NCBI GenBank assembly: GCA_903959115.1
Contig: CAJBVU010000113.1
Location: 1-9,367, forward strand
Direction: 5' to 3'
Length of the DNA stretch: 9,367 nucleotides
Origin: an uncultured Bacteroidota bacterium
GTDB taxonomy: Bacteria > Bacteroidota > Bacteroidia > NS11-12g > UBA955
Numbering within the stretch: position 1 is the first letter of the stretch; each line of letters begins with the position of its first letter. Of this stretch, positions 1 to 6,544 are shown piece after piece. The position numbers and the translations under genes are program-made. The notes below the pieces were generated by a model. It saw only the letters and a list, made by a program, of their open reading frames with translations. It did not search any database and was not told the DNA's origin.

Positions 1-352
1 CCGGTTGGGGCGTCGTCGAGGAAGTGGCCATCGGCGCGTGCCGTCCAGGGGAGCGCGCCCGCAAAGGTGAAGCGCCAGGTGAGTCCGGAGTTCGAGGTGT
101 CGGGCATGCGGGCGTCGTCGCGCTCCGCGTTGAAGGAGACCGTATCAACGCCATCGGTGGTGGCTTGGTAGCGCCAGCGCTCGGGGAGGGAGAGGGCTCC
201 TTCGTCTTCGGACCAGAGTGCCGGGCCCGAGCCGGAACTGCAGGTCGTGAAGGCTGCGGAATTCTCACCCGGCGCATCCTCGCCAAGGCCGCACTGCATG
301 CTCTAGATGACTGCGCTGTTGTCGTTGCTGTCGAAGAGCGAGAAGAGGGCCG
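1..352 (-). other. GC-rich segment with coding signal in a different frame; possible chimeric or inserted DNA
   Basis: Bases 1-300 are about 69% GC by hand count, against about 47% at 421-480. On the minus strand, the frame offset by one base from the surface-protein gene reads like real protein with nearly all codons ending in G or C. It gives IAALFSLFDSNDNSAVI up to a TAG at 305-303. After that TAG, an ATG at 299 opens a frame that runs to the window edge (about 99 codons) and contains RWRYQATTDGVDTVSF and SGLTWRFTFAGALPW. I do not recognise this peptide. Its codon use is quite unlike every other gene here. It could be an assembly join to another genome, a genuine inserted piece, or a frameshifted tail. 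I favour a join, because composition and frame change at the same place. Confidence 0.55.
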
Positions 353-2191
353 CAATTCTCGGGTTACGGTGCAGCCTTTTGAGTCGGTGATCGAGAGCAG
401 TACGATTGAATCTTTTTGGAGCGATAATGACTGCGACGATGTAGTCCCTAGCTTTGGTAGCTTACTCAGGTTGAAGTTTCGAGGGTCGCCATAGGTGTAA
501 GCGGTATTATAATCTATGCCATACCATTGGTAGCTCAGTTTTCCTGCGGGGTGAGTAAGGTTGTAAGGTTTGGCGATGAATATGGCCGATGGACAGTTGA
601 ATGTATCGGCGATGGGCTTGTAATTTCCCAATGAAAAATCCACTACGGTGTCGGTTAGGGTTATTGTAGTATCGTAAAAATTAAAACAGGATCCCACGTT
701 CGACATCAGTGCTTTGATGCTGTATTTGCCTATGCCATCCAAATAAATCGTATCGATGTCTTTATAGGATGTGGCTACAAAGCTGCTGCCCGTTTTGCTG
801 ATTTGCCATTGACATTTGGCGCCGGGTCCGCCGCGTAAATTTTTTGTTTTGATTTCGATTTTATTGCACCCAATGTATCGAACCGTATTGGTGGCTTGGG
901 GGATGGGGTAGACCCTTACTTGAATCGTATAGCTCATTTCCAATGGCGGAGAGCAGTGCTGGTCAACCACTTTTATTGGGATCAGATAAGGCACGTAACT
1001 GGTGTCTGCGTTGGTTGGGGTCCAGCAAATTTCAAAAGCTCGTGTGTAATTATTTGGCGCATAGACATTGAAAGGATTGCCGTGGACATTTTTTAGCGTG
1101 TAGGTAAGCAGTGAATCAAATTTGCTCTGTTTTGGTGCTGCCATGATATCATTCATTTGAATGACTTTATTGCAGTATTTGTTGCCAACGCAGATATTAA
1201 TGGGTTGTCCCACTAGGGTATTAATTGCGGGGTTGTTGTTATCCGCTGGCGCATCGATCGCGTAAAGAGGGACTTCCCTGAAGTATCGACAAATCAGAGC
1301 CCATTTGCCGGTGGTATCTCGTCGATATTCGTTGATGTGATAACTAAGAACACCGTAGTCGCCGCTGTTGGCCGGGGTGAAGCTGAAGTCGCCACTGAGC
1401 GTATCGAAATTCACGCCTCGAACCGGGTTCGTAGATCCATTATAACTGCAACTTGTGGAAGTGCTGGGCACACAAACGGGATCCAAGGGACGCAAATAAT
1501 TTTTACTCTTAGAATAGGAGCAGGTTGTATTTGCATAAGGAGTGATGGCATAGCTTGGCATTTGGACAAAGTGCAACCAATCGTATTCGCTGGTGTCTAC
1601 GATGCCTTGTGCAATGACTGCTGTTCGATATACGGGTAATAGATGGGTTGGGTCGAATACGGAAACGGGAGCAATGTTCGTTTTGGATTTGCATCGATTG
1701 AGATTACCAACGTAGAGCGTTGCTGCTGTAAGGAACACGTCGGAGCAACCGCCGGATGCCAGCGTATAGAAGGCGTGATAAAAAGAGTTGTGATAAAATG
1801 TAATTTCTTGACAGGAGCCGCTGCTCAAGGGCTTGGTGAAAGTGGTTGAATTTAGATCAGCGGTGCATTGGTAAGTGTATTCTGTGATAGAATTATTGCC
1901 ACTGCAGGTTGTGCTTGTTGAGCATTTGGAATTTATTTCACGGCTGCTTGTTTGCGACATCGTAAGAGTTGTTGTGCCGCATGCGCCTTTTACGCCGAAT
2001 TCAATATTTAATGTTGTGGTTGATGGGTATGATATGGATGATGCGCAGGGTTTATTTGCGATCAGGGTAACCAAATATTTGTTGTTTCCGATGTGTGAAA
2101 TCTTCATTTCTCCTCCCGCGGCATAGGCTGCCTTGGCAATTTGAAGGGTGTTAATGACAAGAAATAGGATGAATAGTAAACGTTTGGTCAT
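2..2191 (-). CDS. Large secreted surface protein of the gliding-motility/type IX class, 3' end missing
   Basis: The frame is open from the ATG at 2191 to the window edge, with no stop. Residues 1 to about 21-24 form a signal peptide: MTKR, a hydrophobic run, then AKA/AYA cleavage sites. The next stretch (GGEMKISHIGNNKYLVTL, residues 26-43) and the later segment near residues 255-291 (a DTLSGDFSFTP-type motif followed by INEYRR) resemble the N-terminal region of many Bacteroidota secreted proteins that end in a gliding-motility C-terminal domain. Residues about 441-514 and 531-614 look like Ig/PKD-type beta domains, the second ending in SITDSKGCTVTRE. The protein is rich in Cys, Ser, Thr and Asn, as expected for an extracellular beta-rich protein. 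The likely role is cell-surface adhesion or matrix; no catalytic motif was seen. Below about position 350 this frame turns into Arg/Pro/Ser-rich sequence and is probably not real coding. The gene diverges from the redox operon at 2266, with a gap of 74 bases. Confidence 0.8.
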   Translation of the reverse strand, partial: MTKRLLFILFLVINTLQIAKAAYAAGGEMKISHIGNNKYLVTLIANKPCASSISYPSTTTLNIEFGVKGACGTTTLTMSQTSSREINSKCSTSTTCSGNNSITEYTYQCTADLNSTTFTKPLSSGSCQEITFYHNSFYHAFYTLASGGCSDVFLTAATLYVGNLNRCKSKTNIAPVSVFDPTHLLPVYRTAVIAQGIVDTSEYDWLHFVQMPSYAITPYANTTCSYSKSKNYLRPLDPVCVPSTSTSCSYNGSTNPVRGVNFDTLSGDFSFTPANSGDYGVLSYHINEYRRDTTGKWALICRYFREVPLYAIDAPADNNNPAINTLVGQPINICVGNKYCNKVIQMNDIMAAPKQSKFDSLLTYTLKNVHGNPFNVYAPNNYTRAFEICWTPTNADTSYVPYLIPIKVVDQHCSPPLEMSYTIQVRVYPIPQATNTVRYIGCNKIEIKTKNLRGGPGAKCQWQISKTGSSFVATSYKDIDTIYLDGIGKYSIKALMSNVGSCFNFYDTTITLTDTVVDFSLGNYKPIADTFNCPSAIFIAKPYNLTHPAGKLSYQWYGIDYNTAYTYGDPRNFNLSKLPKLGTTSSQSLSLQKDSIVLLSITDSKGCTVTRELRPSSRSSTATTTAQSSRACSAALARMRRVRIPQPSRPAVPARARHSGPKTKEPSPSPSAGATKPPPMALIRSPSTRSATTPACPTPRTPDSPGASPLRARSPGRHAPMATSSTTPQP

Positions 2192-2237
2192 GCGTGTGTT
2201 ATCAGTGAAATCTTAGACACAAATATCGAGAGTTTCG

Positions 2238-2245
2238 TATCTTTG
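2238..2245 (+). promoter_or_regulatory. Bacteroidota-type -7 promoter element for the bacilliredoxin operon
   Basis: TATCTTTG is an exact match to the TAnnTTTG -7 consensus of the primary sigma factor in this phylum. It ends 20 bases before the ATG at 2266, giving a short AT-rich leader with no purine-rich ribosome site, which is usual for the group. No TTTG -33 box is present 19-21 bases upstream, so the match rests on the -7 element alone. On the opposite strand the same 74-base gap holds only an imperfect copy (GATATTTG, plus-strand positions 2220-2227) that could serve the divergent surface-protein gene. Confidence 0.5.
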
Positions 2246-2265
2246 TAAAAATAAAAAATACACAT

Positions 2266-2682
2266 ATGCCTTATCCAGAAATGCTAGTAGCGCCGATGCG
2301 TGCCGAATTGACAAACCAAGGGTTTACCGAGTTAAAATCTGCCGACGAGGTGGTTGCTTTTATGGAAGGCAATAATGATACGACATTGGTGATGGTGAAT
2401 TCAGTATGTGGTTGTGCGGCGGGCTCCGCCCGCCCAGGTGTTTTAAAGTCGTTAACAGGCGCCAATAAACCCGCCAAAATTGCAACCGTTTTTGCAGGTC
2501 AAGACGTGGATGCAGTGGCTAAAATCCGTGAATATATGGCTCCGTTCCCGCCATCTTCTCCCGCTGTGGCTCTGTTTAAAAATGGAGAAGTCGTTCACAT
2601 GGTTGAACGTCACATGATTGAAGGCCGCACCGCCGATATGGTTGCAGACAATTTGATGTTTGCTTACCAACAACACTGCTAA
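2266..2682 (+). CDS. BrxA/BrxB (YphP/YqiW) family bacilliredoxin
   Basis: This 138-residue protein has the family's usual length and landmarks. The start (MPYPEMLVAPMRAEL) leads into an LxSADEVVAFM-type segment. The active-site loop NSVCGCAAGSARPG lies near residues 45-58 and carries the Cys-Gly-Cys motif. A PPSSPAVALFKNGEVVHMVERHMIEGR segment follows, where the PPSSP turn precedes the last strands of the thioredoxin-like fold. The chain ends in Cys, as I recall for relatives. Family members in Firmicutes remove bacillithiol from mixed disulfides on proteins; in Bacteroidota the role is presumed to be similar thiol redox in the cytoplasm. The next gene starts 5 bases after the stop, so the two are almost certainly co-transcribed, with the promoter at 2238. 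The family assignment is firm; the exact thiol substrate is inferred. Confidence 0.93.
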   Translation: MPYPEMLVAPMRAELTNQGFTELKSADEVVAFMEGNNDTTLVMVNSVCGCAAGSARPGVLKSLTGANKPAKIATVFAGQDVDAVAKIREYMAPFPPSSPAVALFKNGEVVHMVERHMIEGRTADMVADNLMFAYQQHC

Positions 2683-2687
2683 TTAGA

Positions 2688-3503
2688 ATGACAAGCGGTT
2701 TGGCATTGTTGCAACTGAAAAACTACCTCGTTGAGGTGGAAGCCCTTTGTAAAGAAGTCGGCACATTTCAAATGCAGCATTGGCAAACGGTGAAGTCGGT
2801 TGATATTGCCGACAAAGGACTCAACCAATTGGTGAGTTTTGTTGACAAGGAATCAGAACAGAAACTCATGGACGGGTTATCGGCAATTTTGCCCGGTTCC
2901 TGTTTCATTGGGGAGGAATACAATCCCGACTCCGTGTTGGGTGAAGAGCCCACATGGATTATTGATCCGTTGGATGGGACAACCAATTTTTTGCATGGAC
3001 TGCCCGTCTTTGCGGTGAGCGTGGCCTTGTGGGATGCTGGTTCTGCTCAATTGGGTGTGGTTCATGCTCCTGCGATGCAAGAAACATTTACTGCGGTTCG
3101 CGGTGGTGGTGCCTATTTGAATGGCAAGGTTTTGCAACTCAACGGGGAGTTGGATTTGTCACAATCTCTTATTGCCACAGGTTTTCCATACTACGATTTT
3201 GAAAAAATGACACCCTATTTGGAGTTGCTTTCAGATTTGATGCGTAGCACTCACGGATTGCGCAGAATGGGTTCGGCCGCCATTGATTTGGCTTATATGG
3301 CAGCGGGACGGTTTGATGCTTTTTACGAAATGGGTTTGGCCCCTTGGGATGTCGCGGCCGGCGTATTATTGGTTGAAGAAGCAGGGGGATTTGTATCCAA
3401 CTTTACCGGAGGACCTTCGGTTTTGTTTAAACGTGAAATTATTGCAGCCCATCCGGCCTTGGCGAAAGAGTTTTTACAGCGGGTGTCTGATAAATTGGCC
3501 TAG
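2688..3503 (+). CDS. Inositol monophosphatase family protein (SuhB/CysQ-like phosphatase)
   Basis: This 271-residue protein is of normal family length and is complete. The metal-binding and catalytic motifs are all visible: D53 in SFVDKESE, GEEY at 75-78, IDPLDGTTNFLHGLP at 91-105 (Asp93 and Asp96 bind metal, followed by the GT pair), and APWDVAAGVLLVEEAGG at 218-234 (second signature, Asp221). These define a Mg2+-dependent, lithium-sensitive-type phosphomonoesterase acting in the cytoplasm. Substrates in the family include inositol-1-phosphate, 3'-phosphoadenosine 5'-phosphate, fructose-1,6-bisphosphate and NADP; the sequence does not decide between them. The ATG at 2688 lies 5 bases after the bacilliredoxin stop. 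I see no missing catalytic residue. The intergenic gap to the exporter downstream is 53 bases, so transcription may continue. Confidence 0.93.
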   Translation: MTSGLALLQLKNYLVEVEALCKEVGTFQMQHWQTVKSVDIADKGLNQLVSFVDKESEQKLMDGLSAILPGSCFIGEEYNPDSVLGEEPTWIIDPLDGTTNFLHGLPVFAVSVALWDAGSAQLGVVHAPAMQETFTAVRGGGAYLNGKVLQLNGELDLSQSLIATGFPYYDFEKMTPYLELLSDLMRSTHGLRRMGSAAIDLAYMAAGRFDAFYEMGLAPWDVAAGVLLVEEAGGFVSNFTGGPSVLFKREIIAAHPALAKEFLQRVSDKLA

Positions 3504-3556
3504 GGTAAACTCGGTTTGGTATCGCCCAAAATCGGGCCTAAATTGCATGCAACGAA

Positions 3557-4216
3557 TTGGAATTATTATTATCGATAGGGAAAGGAATTTGGTATGGCTT
3601 TTTGATAGGCATTCTGAGTTTTGGGCCTTCTTTTTTTACGCTGATACATACGGGGATTCATGGTGGGAAACGACAAGGAATGCATGTGGCACTTGGTATT
3701 TTTCTCAGTGAACTATTTGTTGCATTGCTCTGCTTCTTTGGTTTGTCGCACTATTTCATGGCACCCATGTTCAAATTGGTTTTTACCGGGTTGGCTGCCG
3801 CCGCGATTTTATATCTGGGTCTAACTGCAATTTTTAGTAAAAATCACAAAATTCCTGAAATTACGGTCAAAGGAAGTAGTTCGGTGTATCGGGGCTTTTT
3901 CATGAATATTATCAACCCCTTTGTGATGCTACTTTGGGTGAGTGTGATCGCCACATTGAGTGTGGGTTACGAAGGGGATTCTCTTCACGATCGCTTGCCA
4001 ATTTTGGTGGAATTGATTACAATATTATGTACGTTGCTGTGTTTGGATTTGGGCAAAGTGTATTTAAGTCATTACATTGGCCGCAAGCTTAGCGAAAGAG
4101 TTTATGCATTGGTGAATCGTTATTTTGGTGTGATATTATCGGGGATCGGTTTGTATTTTGCATATCATTTCGTACTCTTGTTAACGACTTGGATTCAGGC
4201 GGTTAGGCCACTATGA
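3557..4216 (+). CDS. LysE/RhtB family amino-acid exporter
   Basis: This 219-residue inner-membrane protein has about six hydrophobic segments. The first carries the family's G-x-x-x-G-x-x-x-x-G-P element (GFLIGILSFGP, residues 14-24). A conserved Asn-Pro follows in FFMNIINPFVMLLWVS (114-129), before the later helices. Relatives export lysine, arginine, homoserine, threonine or similar small solutes; the substrate here is unknown. The start is TTG at 3557. A TAA stands in frame at 3539-3541 and no ATG lies between, and a Met at this point gives the normal short N-terminus ahead of helix 1. The gene sits 53 bases after the phosphatase and 42 bases before the symporter, in the same orientation, which suggests one operon of redox, phosphatase and transport functions. 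Confidence 0.85.
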   Translation: MELLLSIGKGIWYGFLIGILSFGPSFFTLIHTGIHGGKRQGMHVALGIFLSELFVALLCFFGLSHYFMAPMFKLVFTGLAAAAILYLGLTAIFSKNHKIPEITVKGSSSVYRGFFMNIINPFVMLLWVSVIATLSVGYEGDSLHDRLPILVELITILCTLLCLDLGKVYLSHYIGRKLSERVYALVNRYFGVILSGIGLYFAYHFVLLLTTWIQAVRPL

Positions 4217-4258
4217 TTTTTTGGATAGGGCGCAGGATTTCTTGATCCATTTTGGGCT

Positions 4259-5179
4259 ATGACAACTTCGATGATCGATATTAATTTCCTCCTCAACATT
4301 GTTTTGGCCTTGATTATGTTTGGGTTGGGATTGTCGTTGAAGCGAGAGGATTTTCAGCAACTTTTTGATCAGCCAAAGAGTTTGGCGATCGGTTTGTTTG
4401 CGCAGATGGTGATATTGCCTTTTGTTGCCGCATTTATTGTGATGCAGAGTCCTTTGCCGCCCGAAATGAAGGTGGGAATCATGATTCTGAGTTTGTGTCC
4501 AGGAGGTATTACATCCAACTTGGTTAGTTATTTTGTGAAGGGAAATGTAGCTTTGGCGGTTTCGCTAACAGTGAGTAATGCGTTGTTGTCGCTTATTTCT
4601 ATACCTCTGGTTGTGAATTTATGTCTTCGATATTTCATGAAAGACGGTGGGGCTGGGGTTGTGTATTTGCCCTTTTGGAATACGCTATTCGAGATTTTTT
4701 TGGTCACGATTATTCCTGCGTTGTTGGGAATGTCGGCCAAACGTAAGTTTGGCCGCAATGTTACCCGAATCAGCAAATGGGTAAATATCATTTTGCCCTT
4801 ACTGTTGTTGTGCGTGTTTGGTTTTAAATTTTTGGCAGGAAGTCAGCATGGAGGAACGGATATGTCTGCCGCGGATATTTGGCTATTGACACCTTATGTA
4901 GTTTCGCTTAATATTTTATCGATGCTGGTGGGATTTATCGTGGGTATTCCCGTTAAGTTGAGTTACCGAAATCGGATCACCATTGCCATTGAGGTGGGAT
5001 TGCACAATACCGCATTGGCGCTAATTATTGCGGGCGAGAAGTTGCACAATTCGAGCATGGAAAAGCCGGCACTCGTTTATGCGCTATATTCGTTTTTTGT
5101 GACGTTTACAGTGGCTTATTTACTCGTGCTGATTCGCGAGAAAGTGCTGAAAAAAAGCTTGGACCTCACCAATGACTGA
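4259..5179 (+). CDS. Bile acid:sodium symporter (BASS) family transporter
   Basis: This 306-residue inner-membrane protein has about nine or ten hydrophobic segments, the normal length for bacterial BASS proteins. Helix 1 contains MFGLGLSL (residues 20-27). The first crossover motif is CPGGITSNLVSYFVKGNVALA (80-100), where relatives contact sodium and substrate. The second conserved motif is IEVGLHNTALALII (244-257). The canonical form there is E-x-G-x-Q-N, so a His replaces the usual Gln at residue 249, which may affect the sodium site. Bacterial members carry organic anions such as keto acids, pantoate or sulfonates, and bile acids are only the namesake; the substrate here is unknown. The last 60 bases, encoding the cytoplasmic tail REKVLKKSLDLTND and some of helix 10, overlap the 3' end of nadD on the other strand. 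Confidence 0.9.
   Translation: MTTSMIDINFLLNIVLALIMFGLGLSLKREDFQQLFDQPKSLAIGLFAQMVILPFVAAFIVMQSPLPPEMKVGIMILSLCPGGITSNLVSYFVKGNVALAVSLTVSNALLSLISIPLVVNLCLRYFMKDGGAGVVYLPFWNTLFEIFLVTIIPALLGMSAKRKFGRNVTRISKWVNIILPLLLLCVFGFKFLAGSQHGGTDMSAADIWLLTPYVVSLNILSMLVGFIVGIPVKLSYRNRITIAIEVGLHNTALALIIAGEKLHNSSMEKPALVYALYSFFVTFTVAYLLVLIREKVLKKSLDLTND
5120..5179. other. 60-base tail-to-tail overlap of nadD and the BASS transporter gene
   Basis: The transporter stop (TGA 5177-5179, plus strand) lies inside nadD, and the nadD stop (TAA 5122-5120, minus strand) lies inside the transporter gene. Both proteins have normal length for their families and plausible C-terminal tails, so both reading frames seem to be in use. 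No intergenic terminator can fit here, so each transcript must run into the other gene's coding region. Confidence 0.85.
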
Positions 5180-5710
5180 TTGAGGGACTAAATGGTCTAT
5201 GGGTTTCTGATTGGCCAATAGGTCTCTAATTTCCGTGGCCGAAATATGCAGGAGCGGTGCATCGTACCACGTGGCTCCAAAGGGGACTGGTTCCTGGGGT
5301 TTTGGGTAGCCGGGCCTGGCATAAACATGGAGCGGACAAATTTTTGCAAGTTCTTCCGCGTGATTCCATGAATGAAAACTTTGTAAGTTGTCGGCGCCCA
5401 TGATCAATGAAAATTGATGCTGTCGGAACTCTTGATATAAATGGGTTACGGTTCGATGCGTATAACTCGGTGTGCCTAAATGGAATTCAACGTCATTGCA
5501 TTCAAGTCCTTTTTCACCATTAATGGCTTTTTGCACCCAACTCAATCGTAGGTCGGCAGGTACCAAGGTTTCTTCCGATTTGTGAGGATTCAAGGGCGAT
5601 GGAATCATCCAAATGGCATCAAACTTTCCCAGCATATAGAAGTAGTGTGCCACTTGTAGGTGACCAAAATGGATGGGGTTGAATGAGCCAAAATAGAGTC
5701 CAATGCGCAT
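5120..5710 (-). CDS. nadD: Nicotinate-nucleotide adenylyltransferase
   Basis: This 196-residue enzyme condenses nicotinate mononucleotide with ATP to give deamido-NAD in cytoplasmic NAD synthesis. The N-terminal nucleotidyltransferase motif is intact: GSFNPIHFGH (residues 8-17), with the HxGH pair that binds ATP phosphates. Next come PSPLNPHK (38-45), PSYT (81-84), MGADNLQSFHSW (104-115) and the C-terminal ISATEIR signature (156-162). All are typical of NadD, and the length is normal. The ATG at 5710 is 11 bases after the gmk stop, so the two are co-transcribed; gmk-nadD adjacency is common in Bacteroidota. The C-terminal 20 codons are antisense to the end of the BASS gene, yet the tail (EVQAFFQHFLANQHE) looks like an ordinary helical end, so the overlap appears genuine and not a missed stop. 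Confidence 0.95.
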   Translation of the reverse strand: MRIGLYFGSFNPIHFGHLQVAHYFYMLGKFDAIWMIPSPLNPHKSEETLVPADLRLSWVQKAINGEKGLECNDVEFHLGTPSYTHRTVTHLYQEFRQHQFSLIMGADNLQSFHSWNHAEELAKICPLHVYARPGYPKPQEPVPFGATWYDAPLLHISATEIRDLLANQKPIDHLVPQSVIGEVQAFFQHFLANQHE

Positions 5711-5721
5711 GTTATCTCTCG

Positions 5722-6339
5722 TTATTTTTGAATGAAATCACTGACCAATTTTTCGCAGGTTGCGAAAGTTTCTGCTAGGATGTCGTTCACCACTACCGTA
5801 TCGTACTGAGATTCAAAACTGAGTTCATAGTTGGCTTTTGCGATGCGTTCTTGGAGTTGGTGTTCTACTTCCGTGCTGCGTTTGGTTAGGCGCTCCATGA
5901 GGACATCTACGCTCGGGGGTCTTAGGAAAACAGCGAGTGCTTGATCGCCAAATTTGCGTTTTAGGTTCAGGCCGCCTTTCACATCGACATCAAAAACGAC
6001 GGCTTTGCCTTCGGCCCAAATCTTTTTAACCTCAGACCAGAGGGTGCCATAAAGAATGCCGGCATAAACTTCCTCGTGTTCTAGAAATTGGTTATCGGCA
6101 ACGTTTTGATTGAAGTCGTCTAGAGATAAGAAGTGATATTCCTTACCATCCGTTTCGCCGGGTCTCGGGCTACGGGTTGTAGCGCTTACGGAAAACGCCA
6201 GTTGATTGCTCATGACTTCCAGCAGGTGTTTTACAACTGTGGTTTTCCCTGAGCCAGAGGGGGCAGAAAAGATGATGAGTTTTTCCAATTGATTAGAGAA
6301 ATATCTTCCGGCTGTAAAGGTCGGCATTTTGTTTGGCAT
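5722..6339 (-). CDS. gmk: Guanylate kinase
   Basis: This protein converts GMP and ATP to GDP and ADP in purine metabolism. The P-loop SAPSGSGKTT (residues 25-34 from this start) is followed by the GMP-binding SVSATTRSPRPGE (50-62), EEVYAGILYGT (89-99) and DVDVKGGLNLK (117-127). Next is the lid segment FLRPPSVDVLMERLTKR (138-154) with the Arg-rich ERIAKANYEL helix after it. All catalytic landmarks are present. The first ATG (6339) gives 205 residues with a 17-residue extension that relatives usually lack. A TTG at 6288 would give a product starting (M)EKLIIFSAPSGSGKTT, the usual family start, and it lies four bases after the stop of a small upstream reading frame. I therefore think 6288 is a serious alternative start. 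The stop is 11 bases before nadD. Confidence 0.94.
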   Translation of the reverse strand: MPNKMPTFTAGRYFSNQLEKLIIFSAPSGSGKTTVVKHLLEVMSNQLAFSVSATTRSPRPGETDGKEYHFLSLDDFNQNVADNQFLEHEEVYAGILYGTLWSEVKKIWAEGKAVVFDVDVKGGLNLKRKFGDQALAVFLRPPSVDVLMERLTKRSTEVEHQLQERIAKANYELSFESQYDTVVVNDILAETFATCEKLVSDFIQK

Positions 6340-6379
6340 TCTCCAAACGCGATAAGCCTTCGTCGGTTTGAATTTGCAT
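6293..6379 (-). CDS. Possible 28-residue small protein or leader frame overlapping the gmk start
   Basis: From the ATG at 6379 this frame encodes MQIQTDEGLSRLENAKQNAD followed by LYSRKIFL, then TAA at 6295-6293. The peptide is soluble and amphipathic in appearance. Its stop lies four bases before the TTG (6288) that would give guanylate kinase its usual N-terminus, which is what a translationally coupled pair would look like. It is not a recognisable piece of YicC, the protein often found upstream of gmk in this phylum. It is short enough to be chance, and it competes with the ATG 6339 start of gmk in another frame, so only one of the two arrangements is likely to be right. Confidence 0.2.
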   Translation of the reverse strand: MQIQTDEGLSRLENAKQNADLYSRKIFL

Positions 6380-6544
6380 TAAATACAACAGAGGGATTTC
6401 TTTTTGCAAAATTCGCAAAATTTTTAAAAGACTTTGGGGGTAGACGCAATTTTTTGGGTTTTACACAAATGTGTCATTTTTTTTTGTGTTCAAACAAACA
6501 AATAAGCGAATTTTGTCGTCTATAAGTCATTAAAATATATACAG
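6340..6544. promoter_or_regulatory. Divergent AT-rich control region between gmk and the large surface protein
   Basis: These 205 bases separate two divergent genes. They contain a nine-T run (6477-6485), a tandem pair of near-identical 9-base units (GCAAAATTC and GCAAAATTT, 6406-6423), and a perfect 10-base inverted repeat (CAAAATTCGC at 6407-6416, GCGAATTTTG at 6506-6515). Each inverted copy read outward contains GAATTTTG, one base off the TAnnTTTG -7 promoter element, and each points toward its own gene. The upstream part of the small frame at 6379 also lies here. No terminator-like hairpin with a T-run was found. Confidence 0.45.
6483..6515 (+). promoter_or_regulatory. Candidate promoter for the large surface protein
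   Basis: TTTG at 6483-6486 and GAATTTTG at 6508-6515 are separated by 21 bases. This fits the Bacteroidota primary promoter (TTTG, 19-21 bases, TAnnTTTG) with one mismatch at the first base of the -7 box. Transcription would begin near 6520, leaving a leader of about 25 bases before the GTG at 6545. Confidence 0.45.

Noticed and set aside
24..494. Plus-strand 156-codon open frame across the left end
   Set aside because: It spans the composition break and is antisense to better coding frames on the minus strand; its Gly/Arg/Glu-rich peptide looks like a shadow of GC-rich coding DNA.
896..2126. Several short plus-strand open frames opposite the left surface protein
   Set aside because: All lie antisense to one continuous minus-strand frame with a signal peptide and recognisable domains.
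3515..3546. TTTG, 20 bases, TAAATTG resembling a promoter before the exporter, with a GCCC/GGGC hairpin at 3524-3537
   Set aside because: The -7 box lacks one T, the stem is only four base pairs and there is no T-run, so neither a promoter nor a terminator can be supported.
3283..3711. 142-codon plus-strand frame across the phosphatase/exporter junction
   Set aside because: It overlaps two genes with clear family motifs in other frames, and its own peptide has no recognisable features.
6231..6449. 72-codon minus-strand frame upstream of and into gmk
   Set aside because: It overlaps the gmk P-loop in another frame, and its upstream part is AT-rich low-complexity sequence.
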